A DNA stretch of 64,000 nt, taken from Acholoe squamosa. Its lineage: Eukaryota; Annelida; Polychaeta; Phyllodocida; Polynoidae. The notes beneath the pieces are model-generated. The model had not been told where the DNA came from, searched no databases, and saw only the letters and a list, made by a program, of their open reading frames with translations. The translations under genes and the position numbers were made by a program. The stretch is taken from the NCBI GenBank assembly GCA_949317995.1, contig OX439049.1, forward strand, positions 15,748,395 through 15,812,394, in the 5' to 3' direction. Shown piece by piece: positions 20,398-30,702 of the stretch (position 1 is its first letter; every line of letters begins with the position of its first letter).

Positions 20398-21269
20398 CTA
20401 ATTTCTTGAAACTGCACCACACCTAGATGTTTTTCTTAGTATGTGGTGTGCAGGCCTAGGCTTGATAGGGCCTATGCCTGTGGTTTCTCTTGTAAGGGTG
20501 ATATCATTTTTGTTCCTTACAATTTTGTTGTAGTATTTGGCCTCATGTGGAATAAGCCTGTGTGCAAATTCATTGTTTCTGACAGCCACAACCTTTTTCA
20601 GCCTGTCTATGTGCACTGGTCTGGCCACCAATAGATTGGTGTCCAAGTTTTTGAGTTTGGCACTTGTCAAACTAGGTCTATCTACTACAACATATGGTCC
20701 CATAAAAAGGGGTTGGAGTTTCTTACACTCTGTGTTGGTCAGGATTCTTGGTATGTTTAGGTACACCATGTCGGTGACCTTGATTTCCTGTGGTGTAAGT
20801 TTCTTATCATATCTATCCTTCCTTTCCTTTTGTAGCTTGGCGACTCTTTCTATAGCTGTCCTCCTAGAGGTATCTTGATTTGTCATCATGTTAGCTACAT
20901 GGTCTGCTACTGTGGATATGTCTTCCTGTATTCCCAGCCCTAAGTCCATTGGGGTGGCTGGGTTTCTTCCATGGAGTAGGAAGAAAGGGGTGAATCCTGT
21001 GGTTTGGGATTCAGTGTTGTTTAATGCAAAGGTTATGGGTTCAATAAATGAATCCCAATTGTTTTGGTGCTTTGAGCAGAATGCTCTGAGCGCTGTGCCT
21101 ATGCTAGCATTGAATCTCTCTACAAGCCCATTTGATTGTGGCCTGTATGGTGAGGAGAATTTATGTTTGATCTTGAGGTGTTTAGTTAACTTTGTGAACT
21201 TTGCACCTGTATAACATGTCCCATTGTCTGTTTGAAGAGTGGCTGGTGTTCCATGATAACAAATTATAT
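20398..21269 (-). pseudogene. pol: 3' part of pol of element B (integrase core end and GPY/F domain), severed by element A
   Basis: The reading frame is open from the insertion point at 21269 to the stop at 20398. It begins inside the integrase catalytic core, just before the second catalytic aspartate (QTDNG), includes the third acidic residue (in LVERFNAS), and ends with a GPYVVVDRPSL module typical of the Ty3/gypsy integrase C-terminus. The preceding half lies beyond element A at 39673-43560. Taking out A and one ATAT copy leaves one continuous frame across this site; the joined product is not written here. This half has no in-frame stop of its own. Confidence 0.85.
21266..21269. repeat. 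Target-site duplication of element A, left copy
   Basis: ATAT at 21266-21269 equals ATAT at 39673-39676, immediately outside the two LTRs. A 4-bp duplication is at the short end for Ty3/gypsy elements, which usually leave 4-6 bp. The pair marks a single insertion into the integrase gene of B. Confidence 0.8.
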
Positions 21270-21921
21270 TGTCAATGGACCATTCTGGGTATTATATTTA
21301 TTTTCCATATTTACTAAATTCTTCGCCATATAAAACCTGAGCTCTGCCCATGATCCACACTCAACAATCTCCTGCATTCCCCAACAGGAACCAGGATGTA
21401 TTACTCATGACAAACGCGCCTCCTCCATGACACTCTGTGACATAAGATACAAGGATGTAATAACATTCCAACCTTATCTACGCATACACAGTGTAACTGG
21501 AGGAAGTGCGATCCACCTGTGGTGCCATATTTGGAATGAGAGAATATATCACAATCTCCTCTCAATACTCATCAACATGACTAACTCACAGGTGGCAATC
21601 TCTCCCTATGACACGTGTCCCTATTTCATTGAGCCACGTGTATAGAATATTTCACAACACTGTGAGCTGCTCAAGTCTTTCATATAAAAGGCAGCTTGAG
21701 CAGCTCCCAGTCATCTCTCTCCCAACTTACATCTTACACCTATACCTAGAACCTACGACAGGTTGAGCTATAGGATCGGAGGCAGAGCTTAGATCTTGGC
21801 GAGTGTTATCATTGTTACCACCTTTATGAAACACTCATGTCAGCTATGCAATAAAAGGATCAACTGAACTTCCCTGGATTCCGTGTACATTCACTTCACC
21901 ACATGTAACCGTCCGTTGACA
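21270..21921 (+). repeat. 5' LTR of element A
   Basis: Begins TGTCAATGG and ends GTTGACA, a clean TG...CA LTR. TATA box TATAAAA near 21683-21689 and poly(A) signal AATAAA at 21850-21855 define a short U3-R-U5. Identical to the 3' LTR except at about 21548 (A for T) and near 21844 (C for A). Confidence 0.93.
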
Positions 21922-21973
21922 CGATGGTGGATGAACCCTCCAAGAATATCCCACTACCAACCTCTCATTAAAC
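21922..21973 (+). other. Leader and primer-binding-site candidate of element A
   Basis: TGGTGGATGAACCC starts 3 bases after the LTR (21925-21938) and begins with TGG as expected for pairing to a tRNA 3' CCA end. Element B has TGGTGGAGAAC in the same place. I could not match it to a particular tRNA. Confidence 0.45.
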
Positions 21974-24931
21974 ATGAGCAATAGTGAGACATCACCTAAG
22001 GAGCCAGCTTCAGAACAACGCACCTTTACATCACCTGGGCTAGACGCGCCCAACCACCCCACAAGTGATACTACACATCCCCTCCAGAGACAAACTTCAT
22101 CTCCAGACGCACTGACATTGGATCCAGTTTTACCTATAGCACTGCAGGCCCACGTATTACAACCTGTGAGTACCGGTATTGAACAATTTTCCTCTACAAT
22201 AGTGGATCACAACACTGGAGCACACACCAGTACCCCAGTATCACTACATGCACCAGGATTAGACATCACCTTACCTGGTTACTCTCAAGTGAATTAACCG
22301 CCACTAAGACTTTCTGGTATAACTAGCCCAACCTCTGAAGTACCTGTGGACAATACACAAAGCCACCTGTACCTCGACCCACACCTGGAGGACAGAACAC
22401 CAGAGCTTCAAGCTGCCCTCCAGGACATCACCCCCCCACAACCCACAACACCTAGTGCAGCTGCATCTGCAGCACAAACTGACCCAAGTGTAACTTCACA
22501 TAAACCACAGGTTTTTGAGGAGCCAGTGGTTGTAGACACAGACTCTGACGCTTCCCTAGACGCTGATTACTGGAGAGACAGAATCGGATCAGCAGTTTCT
22601 AGGTGGAGAGCAGCCTATGAAAACGGTGTAGGCAGGGTTTCCAATAACGACTCTGGACACCCGGTAGGAGACAATCCAAACTTCTCACTCAACATTAATA
22701 GACTACTGGACGAGTGGCTTGACCCTACCGTTACCCAGCCAAACCGATACCAATCCACTTCTGAGGAGGAGGACCTGTACCCCCCACCTGTGTACACACC
22801 TACACAGCCACTTAGAACCAGGTCAGTGGACTCACCACCAAGACAAGGCTCTAGATTTAGAAGGAGGGCCCAATCAAGTTCACCTCTTAGAAGAAGAACC
22901 CCCACTGGTTACAGACTACTGAGAAGTGTGGACGGAGCTACAAGCAGGTCTCACCTCGTAGCTACAACCCCGCTACTCAACAGAGGCAATAGGACGCCTT
23001 ACAACTCACCTCTCCTCATCAATTCACCTGGAGAAGATACTGAAGTGACTTTTCCCCGCCGACCCAACATGGCAATGCCCAGAGGTCACCCCCCTCAGTA
23101 TGACCAGGAGGACATGAGAAGAAGCCTTGTCAGAGACTGTACAAGCGCTGTCAGCGAATCTCTCTCTGAGCTACTGGCCAAGTACGTGGGCACCCTATCC
23201 ACTGAGATTAAAAATCAGGGACAGGAACACTCAGACCAATTGGCCAGAGTACACCTCAGGTTAGATGACATGGAACGTTGGAAGGAGCATATGGAAAGCA
23301 ACACCGCCCACAATTTCAGGCAGGCAGAGCAGAGCAATATGGAAGTTCTCAGAAGATCCGAGGATTTCACATATCAAATGACTGACCAGCTCAGCAAAAA
23401 TATGGACTCAATAAGGCTTGACCTGATGAGGGCCATTCAAAGCCATTCGAACAGTGCCGACGCCACCAACTCCAACCAAGCCGCCACCGGCGCCCAGGGT
23501 AATTCAGGGCAGGTACAATCCACTCCTCCTTACCCCACGGCACCTGACTACAGTACCAGCCACAATGACATGACAGGAGCAGGTATGAGCCCACCACATG
23601 CCTTCAAAGACAATCAATACACAGCATCACACGCACCGCACCAATCTCCTACAAATGGTGCACCAAACACCCACCAGGGGGCGACAACGTCTTGTAACAC
23701 AGCGCCTAATCCAAACCAACACGGTGGCCATGTGGTTAATGGTGTTTACAGTCCCCAAGGACAAACAAGCAACCACTCTGGACTACCATATCCTCCTAGG
23801 TATGATCATATAGCACACTCCACACCGGTAGTGCACCAGGGAGGATACCATGGCGCTGAGTATACCAGATTTCCCCCTAGTAGAATTGACAGCGACAAGC
23901 TCACATCTGCCCAGCTAGGGTCATTCAACAAGCCTGAACCCTTTGACAAACCAACGCCCTACAGGTCTGCAGCAAAATTTCTGACTGAATTCAAATTCTT
24001 CATAAGAAATGTGCACGCCAAGAGGCCCGACCTACATGCAACTTGCCTGTACACCTTTCTCAAAGGAAGGGCAGCTCAGTGGTTTTTCAGCAATATAATG
24101 GACAAACCCATCATGCAAAACAATGACGCCGTCTATGATGCTTTCTTGGCGAGGTTTGGCACTCCCGACCTCAGCACCATCCTCAAAGGATACAGAGCCA
24201 GAAAACAAAAACCAAATGAAACCACTGAGGACTACCTAGCAGACATGTCAATGTTGTTGTCCAACAGCAGCCTGGACGAGGCCTCACAAGTGGACTACCT
24301 TGTAAATGGCCTCAGACCCGAGCTAAAAAATGTTGTCGTAGCCAAATCTCCCAAGACCTTGCTGGAAGCTGAACAATTGGCCATAAATCAAGAACTAAAC
24401 CTCGAGGCCATAAAAATTGCTCAGAACAGCTCAGCAGAGTTATGTGCTGTAGGCTACAACAAGAACGACGACAGATCCAGAAAGGATAAATATCAGCGCG
24501 ACCACAAGAAAGAAGACAGACTGCCCAGTAGCAATTACAACAAACAGTATGAAAATAAATTCAAAAACGGCTACAGAGGAAGGTCCAAATCTTCAGACAG
24601 ATCCAATCCTAAGGACTACAGATCTAATTCCAAAAATAGATCCGACTATAAGTCCCCAGGAAGAGATAGGTCAAAAGATAGATCAGAGCAAAGATCAAGA
24701 TCCTCTGATAGCAACAAAAGTTTCGTCTTCATACCAGTTGCTGGACAGCCAAACAACAATAAAAACGTCTCCTTCATGGACCCAGCTGACTTCACTATCC
24801 CAGATAATTGGGTACAACAGTCATTAAAGAAGTCCAGAGACCCAACCCCAGGCAGGAATTACTCCAGGAGCCATTCAGGATCTCAGTCTGAGGCAGACAA
24901 TGACAGCCCCAACAACACACAAGATGAATAG
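21974..24931 (+). CDS. gag: Gag polyprotein of element A with one in-frame stop
   Basis: Structural protein. Two open stretches, 21974-22297 and 22298-24931, are in one frame and separated by a single TAA at 22295-22297. The second stretch has no ATG near its start, so the ATG at 21974 is the natural start and the TAA looks like a recent nonsense change. The long N-terminal part is P/T/S-rich. A Retrotrans_gag-type capsid region lies at about 23935-24395 (PEPFDKPTPYRSAAKFLTEF, then FLKGRAAQWF). There is no CCHC knuckle; instead an arginine/serine-rich region at 24470-24720 (GRDRSKDRSEQRSRSSDS) resembles an RS domain. A predicted coiled region lies near 23100-23420. Pol follows in the same frame after TAG. 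Confidence 0.8.
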
Positions 24932-25030
24932 GGATCAGGGGAAGGCACTCAAGCACCTAGTGACCCCGACCCCAACCGGACCACGACCATCGAATTATCC
25001 AAGGACACTTCTCGAGATGCTGATGCACAA
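24929..25030 (+). other. Gag-pol junction of element A: in-frame UAG, possible readthrough
   Basis: Gag ends GAA TAG GGA TCA. The same frame then stays open for 33 codons up to the first ATG of pol (25031) and through all of pol. Stop-codon suppression, as known for gammaretroviruses with a UAG-G context, would make a Gag-Pol fusion. Reinitiation at 25031 is the alternative. Confidence 0.6.
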
Positions 25031-28000
25031 ATGAATTCAGTAGACTCCCAATCATCCAGTTCGGATTATACCAACTTCTTGAATACCAATGAGACTTCGG
25101 ACTCCAGTGATGACGAGGACGAGTACGAGGACCAGAGCCAAAGGACCTCAATCCTGAAACTGAGGATTAAATCTGAGCAGTATGGGCAGCAAGGTAAGGC
25201 CATTTACGTTGATACAGAATTAACCAAAGGTGCAGTTTCTGTAGACATAAATAACCACTTGTATAGAGCTCTTGTTGACTCAGGCGCCTCACTTTCTTTT
25301 ATTAGCCAAAAAATGGCTGACAAAATCGCGAACACACCAAATTTTAGACACGGTAGACGCGCGCGACTGACAGTTTTATTGGCTGATAAAACCCCCATCC
25401 AAGTAAATCACTCCATGACTGTAACTTTCCTCATTGGTGGCCATGAATTCAGATCCAGATTCCATGTGGTACCTGAACTGAACCATCCCCTAATTTTAGG
25501 AGTAAATTTCATGACCAAATACAAAGCCAAAATTTCCTTTGGACCAACTCCCCCATCGCCCAATTACATCAGGGCAAACAAAAATGTTGATATTCCACCA
25601 AACACTGAAGCCACTTTCAACGCGGTTGTGATAGGGAATAGCAACATTGTGGGAAAAACTGGATTGACTGAGAACTCAGGTTCTACCCTACCGGTACTTA
25701 TTAAACGCGCCATAGTTAAACCTAGATCAGACCTTAAGATAGTACCAGTAACGGTAGCTAACCCAAACGACTTCCCCATCAAGATAAAAAGACACATGAA
25801 CCTCGGTGTATTTAAACTTTTCAATATCAAAAAGGCCATACCCATTGGTGCACTCAATAGCGCCCATTCACTCAACAGTGTAACAACAGAAAAGGACTTA
25901 TTCCCAATCAATTGTGGAGAGGATCCTATGGACCAACTCCCCAAAGGGAACGAACCCTTGAAGTACAAAATCTGTGAAAAACTGTCTGAAATTCAAAGAC
26001 AACAGATCAAAAACATTGTTGAGGCCAATAGGCAAGCCTTTGTCCTAAATGAAAGCGCCATAGGTCTCAATATAGAAAATGAAGTCAAGCTGGAATTAAA
26101 ACCAGACTTCAAACCCTGCAACAGACCGTCGTATAGGATGTCCCCTCACAAAGAAATTTTTCAAAGGGAACTCCTGAAAAAACATTTAGAACAAGGGATA
26201 ATAGAAGAGTGTACCAAACCCTGTGAGTGGAACTCACCCGCCTTTTTAGTGCCAAAACCACAAGGTGACAGGTCAGTAGCCTCTGGTTGGAGAATTGTAG
26301 TTGACTACAGATGGGTAAATGAGAATCTAAAAACTTTCTCTTACTCATTCCCCAGAGCTGACGACCTCATGCAGCAGATAGGCAGAACGGGCGCCAAGTA
26401 TTTTTCCAAATTGGATGTCTACAGCGCCTACCACCAGATTCCCCTAGCAGAAGAATCTAGGCCACTTACCACTTTCTCTGCCAACGGCACGAGATACATG
26501 GCAAAAGTTCTCCCCATGGGACTCAAAACTTCAGGCCTATCCTTCATGAATGTAATGGAGCAACTTCTCATGAAATGCAAGTATAAAAATGCTGTAGCAT
26601 ATGTAGATGATGTAGCCATTTACAGCCCCACGTGGGAAAGGCACTTACAAGATCTGGACGAGGTTTTAAAACTTTTTATCAGAGGAAACATCAAACTAAA
26701 ATCAGAAAAGTGCGAATTTGGAACTACCAAAATGGAATTTTTGGGTTTCAATGTAGACCAGCATGGTTTGTCACCATCCCCGGACAAAATTGGACCTGTC
26801 AAAACCTTCCCTCCACCTAGAAACATCCATGATCTTAGATGTTTCAATGGTATGGCGCAGTTTTACAAAAGGTTCATCAGAGGTTTCGCTCATGTCATGA
26901 AGCCCCTTTGTGAGGCGACAAAATGCACCTTTAAATGGACCACTGAGTGTCAGAGAGCCTTTGAGAAAATCAAAGCTGCTATCTGTACTGAAGCTGTGCT
27001 GAAATTCCCGGACTATAATAGACCTTTTGTCATTTTCACTGACTCGAGCAACTACAGCCTAGGAGCTGTAATCACTCAAGTAGACGACTATGGTTTCTAT
27101 AGACCGATTGAATTTGCAGGGAGAGGCTTGACACCTCAAGAGTCTAGGTATGGGATAACTGACAAAGAACTGTTAGGAATAGTTTTTGCAGTAAAAAAGT
27201 TCCACCATTATGTGAATGGAACTCACTTCAAAGTATACTCGGACCACACCGCCCTGGTTTCCCTCTTCAACAAAAAGGAAAACATAACCAATGGAAGGTT
27301 AGCCAGGTGGGTCGACACAGTCATGTCCTACGACTTTGAAGTCAGATACCTGCAAGGCAGAGCCAACTTCCTTTCCAGAAGGAAATACCCGCCCAGCTCT
27401 GATGATCCAATTCCCATCAGGTCTCAAGGTAGAATAATACTCCCTCCTAAATCAGTCAGATTCTCCGACATTACCATGACCAAAGTCTTCAAATCAAACG
27501 ACCCAATTCCCAAAAATCCAGTCCTCATGGGACCACCCAGGTCCATACTAAAAGGAGGACAGATTTGGGGTAGCACTTCAAAGAAGCCAAAGGGTGTGAT
27601 CGCAAAGAAAGGCAGCTCTGAGAGAGAAAAACTCAGCTCCAATCAAACTGTGCCCGAGCTGTGCATTCTAACTCGATCTAAAGCCAAGTTACCAGACCCA
27701 GTCACACCCACTCAGCCCAGCAAATCAACCAGAAGTAAACAGACCCGCCCCCCTAAGGTCAAGGACACCAAGACCAAATCAAGGGGCAGACCACCTAAAT
27801 CTAGGTCACCCAGAGTATCAGTGAAATTAGCTAATACACGAAGGGCTAAGTTATCACACAAAGTGCTACCCATGGCTGAACGAGCGATAAGCCAGCTATG
27901 CAAACACCACTCCCTAACACCATCCAGGGAGACACTGATACAGGCACAGCAGGAGGATGTTTTCTCAGACTCCATGCTGTCATACATCAATAAGGGTGAA

Positions 28001-29422
28001 TTACCAGAGGACCCAAGCCTTAGTAAACAGATACTGCTAAACCATGACCAGTTCATGATTTTAGACGAAGTTTTATTCAGGATCACCAAATCAACCTATG
28101 GAGACAGTTTGGAGCCTACACTACAAATAGTGATGCCAGAAAAATGGGCAGAATCACTAATTGAGGCCACACACTGCTCACCATTAGGAGGACACCTTGG
28201 TCCCACTAAAACGTATGCAGCAATCAGATCCAGGTATTATTGGCGTTCCATGTTCAAACATGTTTTTGACTACTGTGGCACTTGCCACACATGTCTCACA
28301 ACAAAGAAAAGACCAAAACATCTGAGAACCCCAATGACCCTGAGAGACCCTGTTTTAACAGCCTACACTCACCTCACCATGGACACCATCGGTCCTTTCA
28401 CACCTGCTGTGGATGGATCCTCATTTATCCATGTCGTCACAGATCATGCTACCAGGCACATCACTGTTTGGTCCACAAAGGATAACACCAGCGCCGAAGT
28501 AGCGCTAGGATTTTTCCAAAGGGTTATCTGTGTTTTTGGAACCCCATCGGTCCTAAACACAGATAACGCAAAACAGTATGTGTCCAAACATTTCACATCT
28601 TTTTGTGATAAATTCGGCATCAAACATGTGACAGGGAGTGCACATTGGTCTAAATCACAAGGTCTATGTGAGCGTCAGCATCAAACAATAGAATCTTCAC
28701 TCAGAGCCTTTGTCTCCAAATCACAGAAACATTGGTCGACCTTCCTACAGGCTATAGCATTCAGCATAAACAACACCGTATGCAGCGTGTTAGGATACTC
28801 ACCCAATCTTTTGGTGTTTGGAAAGCAATCACATCTCCCAACTGAGTCCTCCCTGTCATTGGTCAAACAAACTGAAGAGATCAAAGACAAGGAAAAATTG
28901 GTCACCGCCTTACTCAGCTTAAGAGATGACATCCAACTTAAGGCAGCTGAGAGCATGGTCAAACACCACAAAAAGATGAAAGCCAGATTTGACGCCACTG
29001 CCTCCCCATGCACCTACAACACAGGCCAGCTTGTGTATTTACACATACCTAACCTGTTGGTAAAACAAACGAGCAAAAAGCTGCAGCCCACCTATAGTGG
29101 ACCATACATCATAATGGAAATGACTTCACCAGTAACTGCAAAATTAAAAAGGCTCCAAGATGGTAAAGTATTAAAGAAATCAATACATGTATCCAGATTT
29201 AGAAGACCAATCACCAAGGCTAGCGCCAAGGCTGTAATCAAAAGACTGCAGTCTGGGCCAATCAACACCTTGTATGACCCTGATCTGGATTCCACCCATA
29301 TTAGTCAACCAGAATCCCCCGCAGTCAAAAAGAAAAGAGGACGACCTGCAAAGAAAGGACTTATCACCTTTGCCCCTTCCCCAAAGAAGAAGACAAAGAA
29401 AAAGTCCACAAAAAAGAAATAG
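25031..29422 (+). CDS. pol: Pol polyprotein of element A: protease, RT, RNase H, integrase
   Basis: Intact, 1463 residues from the first ATG; the frame is open from 24932. Aspartic protease DSGAS near residue 81; RT with YVDD near 523; RNase H starting near 670 (FTDSSNYSLGA) with LQGRANFLSRR; an H2C2 zinc finger (HCSPLGGHLG, CGTCHTC) near 1047-1093; integrase acidic residues in MDTIGPF, NTDNAKQY and LCERQHQ; and a GPYIIMEM GPY/F module near 1355. A long basic linker between RNase H and integrase holds an AT-hook-like RGRPPK near 915. A second, RGRPAKKG, lies near 1434 before a lysine-rich C-terminus. AT-hooks could tether integration to AT-rich DNA; A's own target is ATAT. No stops or frameshifts. 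Confidence 0.95.
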   Translation: MNSVDSQSSSSDYTNFLNTNETSDSSDDEDEYEDQSQRTSILKLRIKSEQYGQQGKAIYVDTELTKGAVSVDINNHLYRALVDSGASLSFISQKMADKIANTPNFRHGRRARLTVLLADKTPIQVNHSMTVTFLIGGHEFRSRFHVVPELNHPLILGVNFMTKYKAKISFGPTPPSPNYIRANKNVDIPPNTEATFNAVVIGNSNIVGKTGLTENSGSTLPVLIKRAIVKPRSDLKIVPVTVANPNDFPIKIKRHMNLGVFKLFNIKKAIPIGALNSAHSLNSVTTEKDLFPINCGEDPMDQLPKGNEPLKYKICEKLSEIQRQQIKNIVEANRQAFVLNESAIGLNIENEVKLELKPDFKPCNRPSYRMSPHKEIFQRELLKKHLEQGIIEECTKPCEWNSPAFLVPKPQGDRSVASGWRIVVDYRWVNENLKTFSYSFPRADDLMQQIGRTGAKYFSKLDVYSAYHQIPLAEESRPLTTFSANGTRYMAKVLPMGLKTSGLSFMNVMEQLLMKCKYKNAVAYVDDVAIYSPTWERHLQDLDEVLKLFIRGNIKLKSEKCEFGTTKMEFLGFNVDQHGLSPSPDKIGPVKTFPPPRNIHDLRCFNGMAQFYKRFIRGFAHVMKPLCEATKCTFKWTTECQRAFEKIKAAICTEAVLKFPDYNRPFVIFTDSSNYSLGAVITQVDDYGFYRPIEFAGRGLTPQESRYGITDKELLGIVFAVKKFHHYVNGTHFKVYSDHTALVSLFNKKENITNGRLARWVDTVMSYDFEVRYLQGRANFLSRRKYPPSSDDPIPIRSQGRIILPPKSVRFSDITMTKVFKSNDPIPKNPVLMGPPRSILKGGQIWGSTSKKPKGVIAKKGSSEREKLSSNQTVPELCILTRSKAKLPDPVTPTQPSKSTRSKQTRPPKVKDTKTKSRGRPPKSRSPRVSVKLANTRRAKLSHKVLPMAERAISQLCKHHSLTPSRETLIQAQQEDVFSDSMLSYINKGELPEDPSLSKQILLNHDQFMILDEVLFRITKSTYGDSLEPTLQIVMPEKWAESLIEATHCSPLGGHLGPTKTYAAIRSRYYWRSMFKHVFDYCGTCHTCLTTKKRPKHLRTPMTLRDPVLTAYTHLTMDTIGPFTPAVDGSSFIHVVTDHATRHITVWSTKDNTSAEVALGFFQRVICVFGTPSVLNTDNAKQYVSKHFTSFCDKFGIKHVTGSAHWSKSQGLCERQHQTIESSLRAFVSKSQKHWSTFLQAIAFSINNTVCSVLGYSPNLLVFGKQSHLPTESSLSLVKQTEEIKDKEKLVTALLSLRDDIQLKAAESMVKHHKKMKARFDATASPCTYNTGQLVYLHIPNLLVKQTSKKLQPTYSGPYIIMEMTSPVTAKLKRLQDGKVLKKSIHVSRFRRPITKASAKAVIKRLQSGPINTLYDPDLDSTHISQPESPAVKKKRGRPAKKGLITFAPSPKKKTKKKSTKKK

Positions 29423-30340
29423 ATTTTCAGAAAACACACAATTTTTTTTTTCTTTCTCCCTCCTTTTTCACCCCAGAACACTCACCACAACCCCCCCCCC
29501 CACATTTACACATACCCCCTTACCTTCACCCAAACCGGCGGCAATTTTGGCCACGTGTTATTTCATGCAGTGATGTTTTTCCCCCACAATTTTTTTTTTT
29601 TCATTTCATCTTATTATCCAAACCACATACCAATTACCTTTAACGTCACAATTTCTACACAACACCCCAAAAGCCTTCTGGCTTAGTTCTACTGATGGGA
29701 CATTGTCAAGAATTTTATCTAGGATTTGAGACTCAGACAGTCATATAATGATTGATTAAGGTTGGCACGCCACATAAATTACCCAAGGTCACAGCGTATT
29801 CTCGGTTCGTGAATCCTAATTTTAGGAACACGCATGCGCCGGTTTGTTACAAGCTCAGGGCTCCTCTATACCTTAAAGTATTACCAAATGACCACCTATT
29901 GTAGGAGAGCAGCACCTAGACATCCTGATCCGTGTTTATGCCCCTGTTTACCACGGGTACTGGAATGTTTGGTGAGACACTTAATCAAATAATTCAGCAC
30001 AGTTCCCTGCTGTGTTATCATAACAGGAACAAGTGCACCCCCACAAGCTGACTAATCTCAGCATCACAACCATCAACCCCCCATTATAACTACAATATTC
30101 AGATCACCCAATGATCATCCGCGCCCCCCCTAGGAGGCCCATCAAATTTGCATATCACAATGCGCAGGTGTATGCAAACCAACCAATAGCTAGGCCCCGT
30201 GCCATATATGGGTGAGACATACCTCATCGGGAGGCATGTAATGAGGAATTAGCCAACCTCATGAAATGCTTATAAGCCTCACACCACCCCCATCTTATCC
30301 ACTTCCAAAACAATAACCAAACTCACCACATCCAGCCACC
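29423..30340 (+). other. Pol-env spacer of element A, partly conserved with element C
   Basis: Begins with T- and C-runs (29441-29510). From about 29690 it aligns with the minus strand of C (9960-9130), including GGTTGGCACGCCA and AAATTACCC near 29761-29790 and the small ORF MRRF. A T-run at 29590 and a C-run at 30126 break it up. Apart from MRRF, nothing coding is evident. Confidence 0.6.
29834..29992 (+). CDS. Small accessory ORF (MRRF) of element A
   Basis: A 52-residue ORF starting MRRFVTSSGLLYTLKYYQ, with five cysteines, several in the DPCLCPCLPRVLECL segment. It aligns without gaps to the first 49 codons of 9818-9546 in element C, with scattered substitutions only. GGTGAGAC, a good donor, follows VLECLV in both copies, so this may be a coding exon spliced to a downstream acceptor such as 30702, 31586 or 35621. 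No known family. Confidence 0.5.
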   Translation: MRRFVTSSGLLYTLKYYQMTTYCRRAAPRHPDPCLCPCLPRVLECLVRHLIK

Positions 30341-30547
30341 ATGGAGCAAGCATCCGGAGACCACAGGACCCAAGTGTCGGGACTGCCATGCAACAAGCCC
30401 AGGTAGGATCGGTCTTATGTGTCCATTAGTAGCTTCATCAATCGTTCTAGCATGACAATGATGGAACCTACCATCATGTTGCCCGGATACCCATTACATG
30501 CCAATGGTAGTGTGCGCCCAGAGTGCTTTGTAAAATGCAATAGTTGA
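30341..30547 (+). pseudogene. Paired-cysteine accessory ORF (MEQ) of element A, frame-disrupted beyond codon 10
   Basis: Starts MEQASGDHR in a perfect Kozak context (GCCACCATGG). Compared with the intact 68-residue ORF of element C it has one extra base near 30370 and one missing near 30424, so cysteine pairs are out of frame between them. It stops after 21 codons. A donor (CAG|GTAGGA) lies at 30403 in both copies. If only the first exon matters, the extra base is the only harmful change. Conserved nucleotides continue to the TGA at 30545-30547. Confidence 0.5.
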
Positions 30548-30702
30548 ATTTGCAGTCCTTTTTCAAAACCATGTATGGCAGTCTGACTTTTCACAACCTT
30601 ATCTATCAACCTCTTGATAAAACCCCCCACCAGCCCATTCATCTGTCTTAGTCTAACAACGAACCTATCAAAATTTTTTTTTTCTCTCACTATTCACAAC
30701 AG

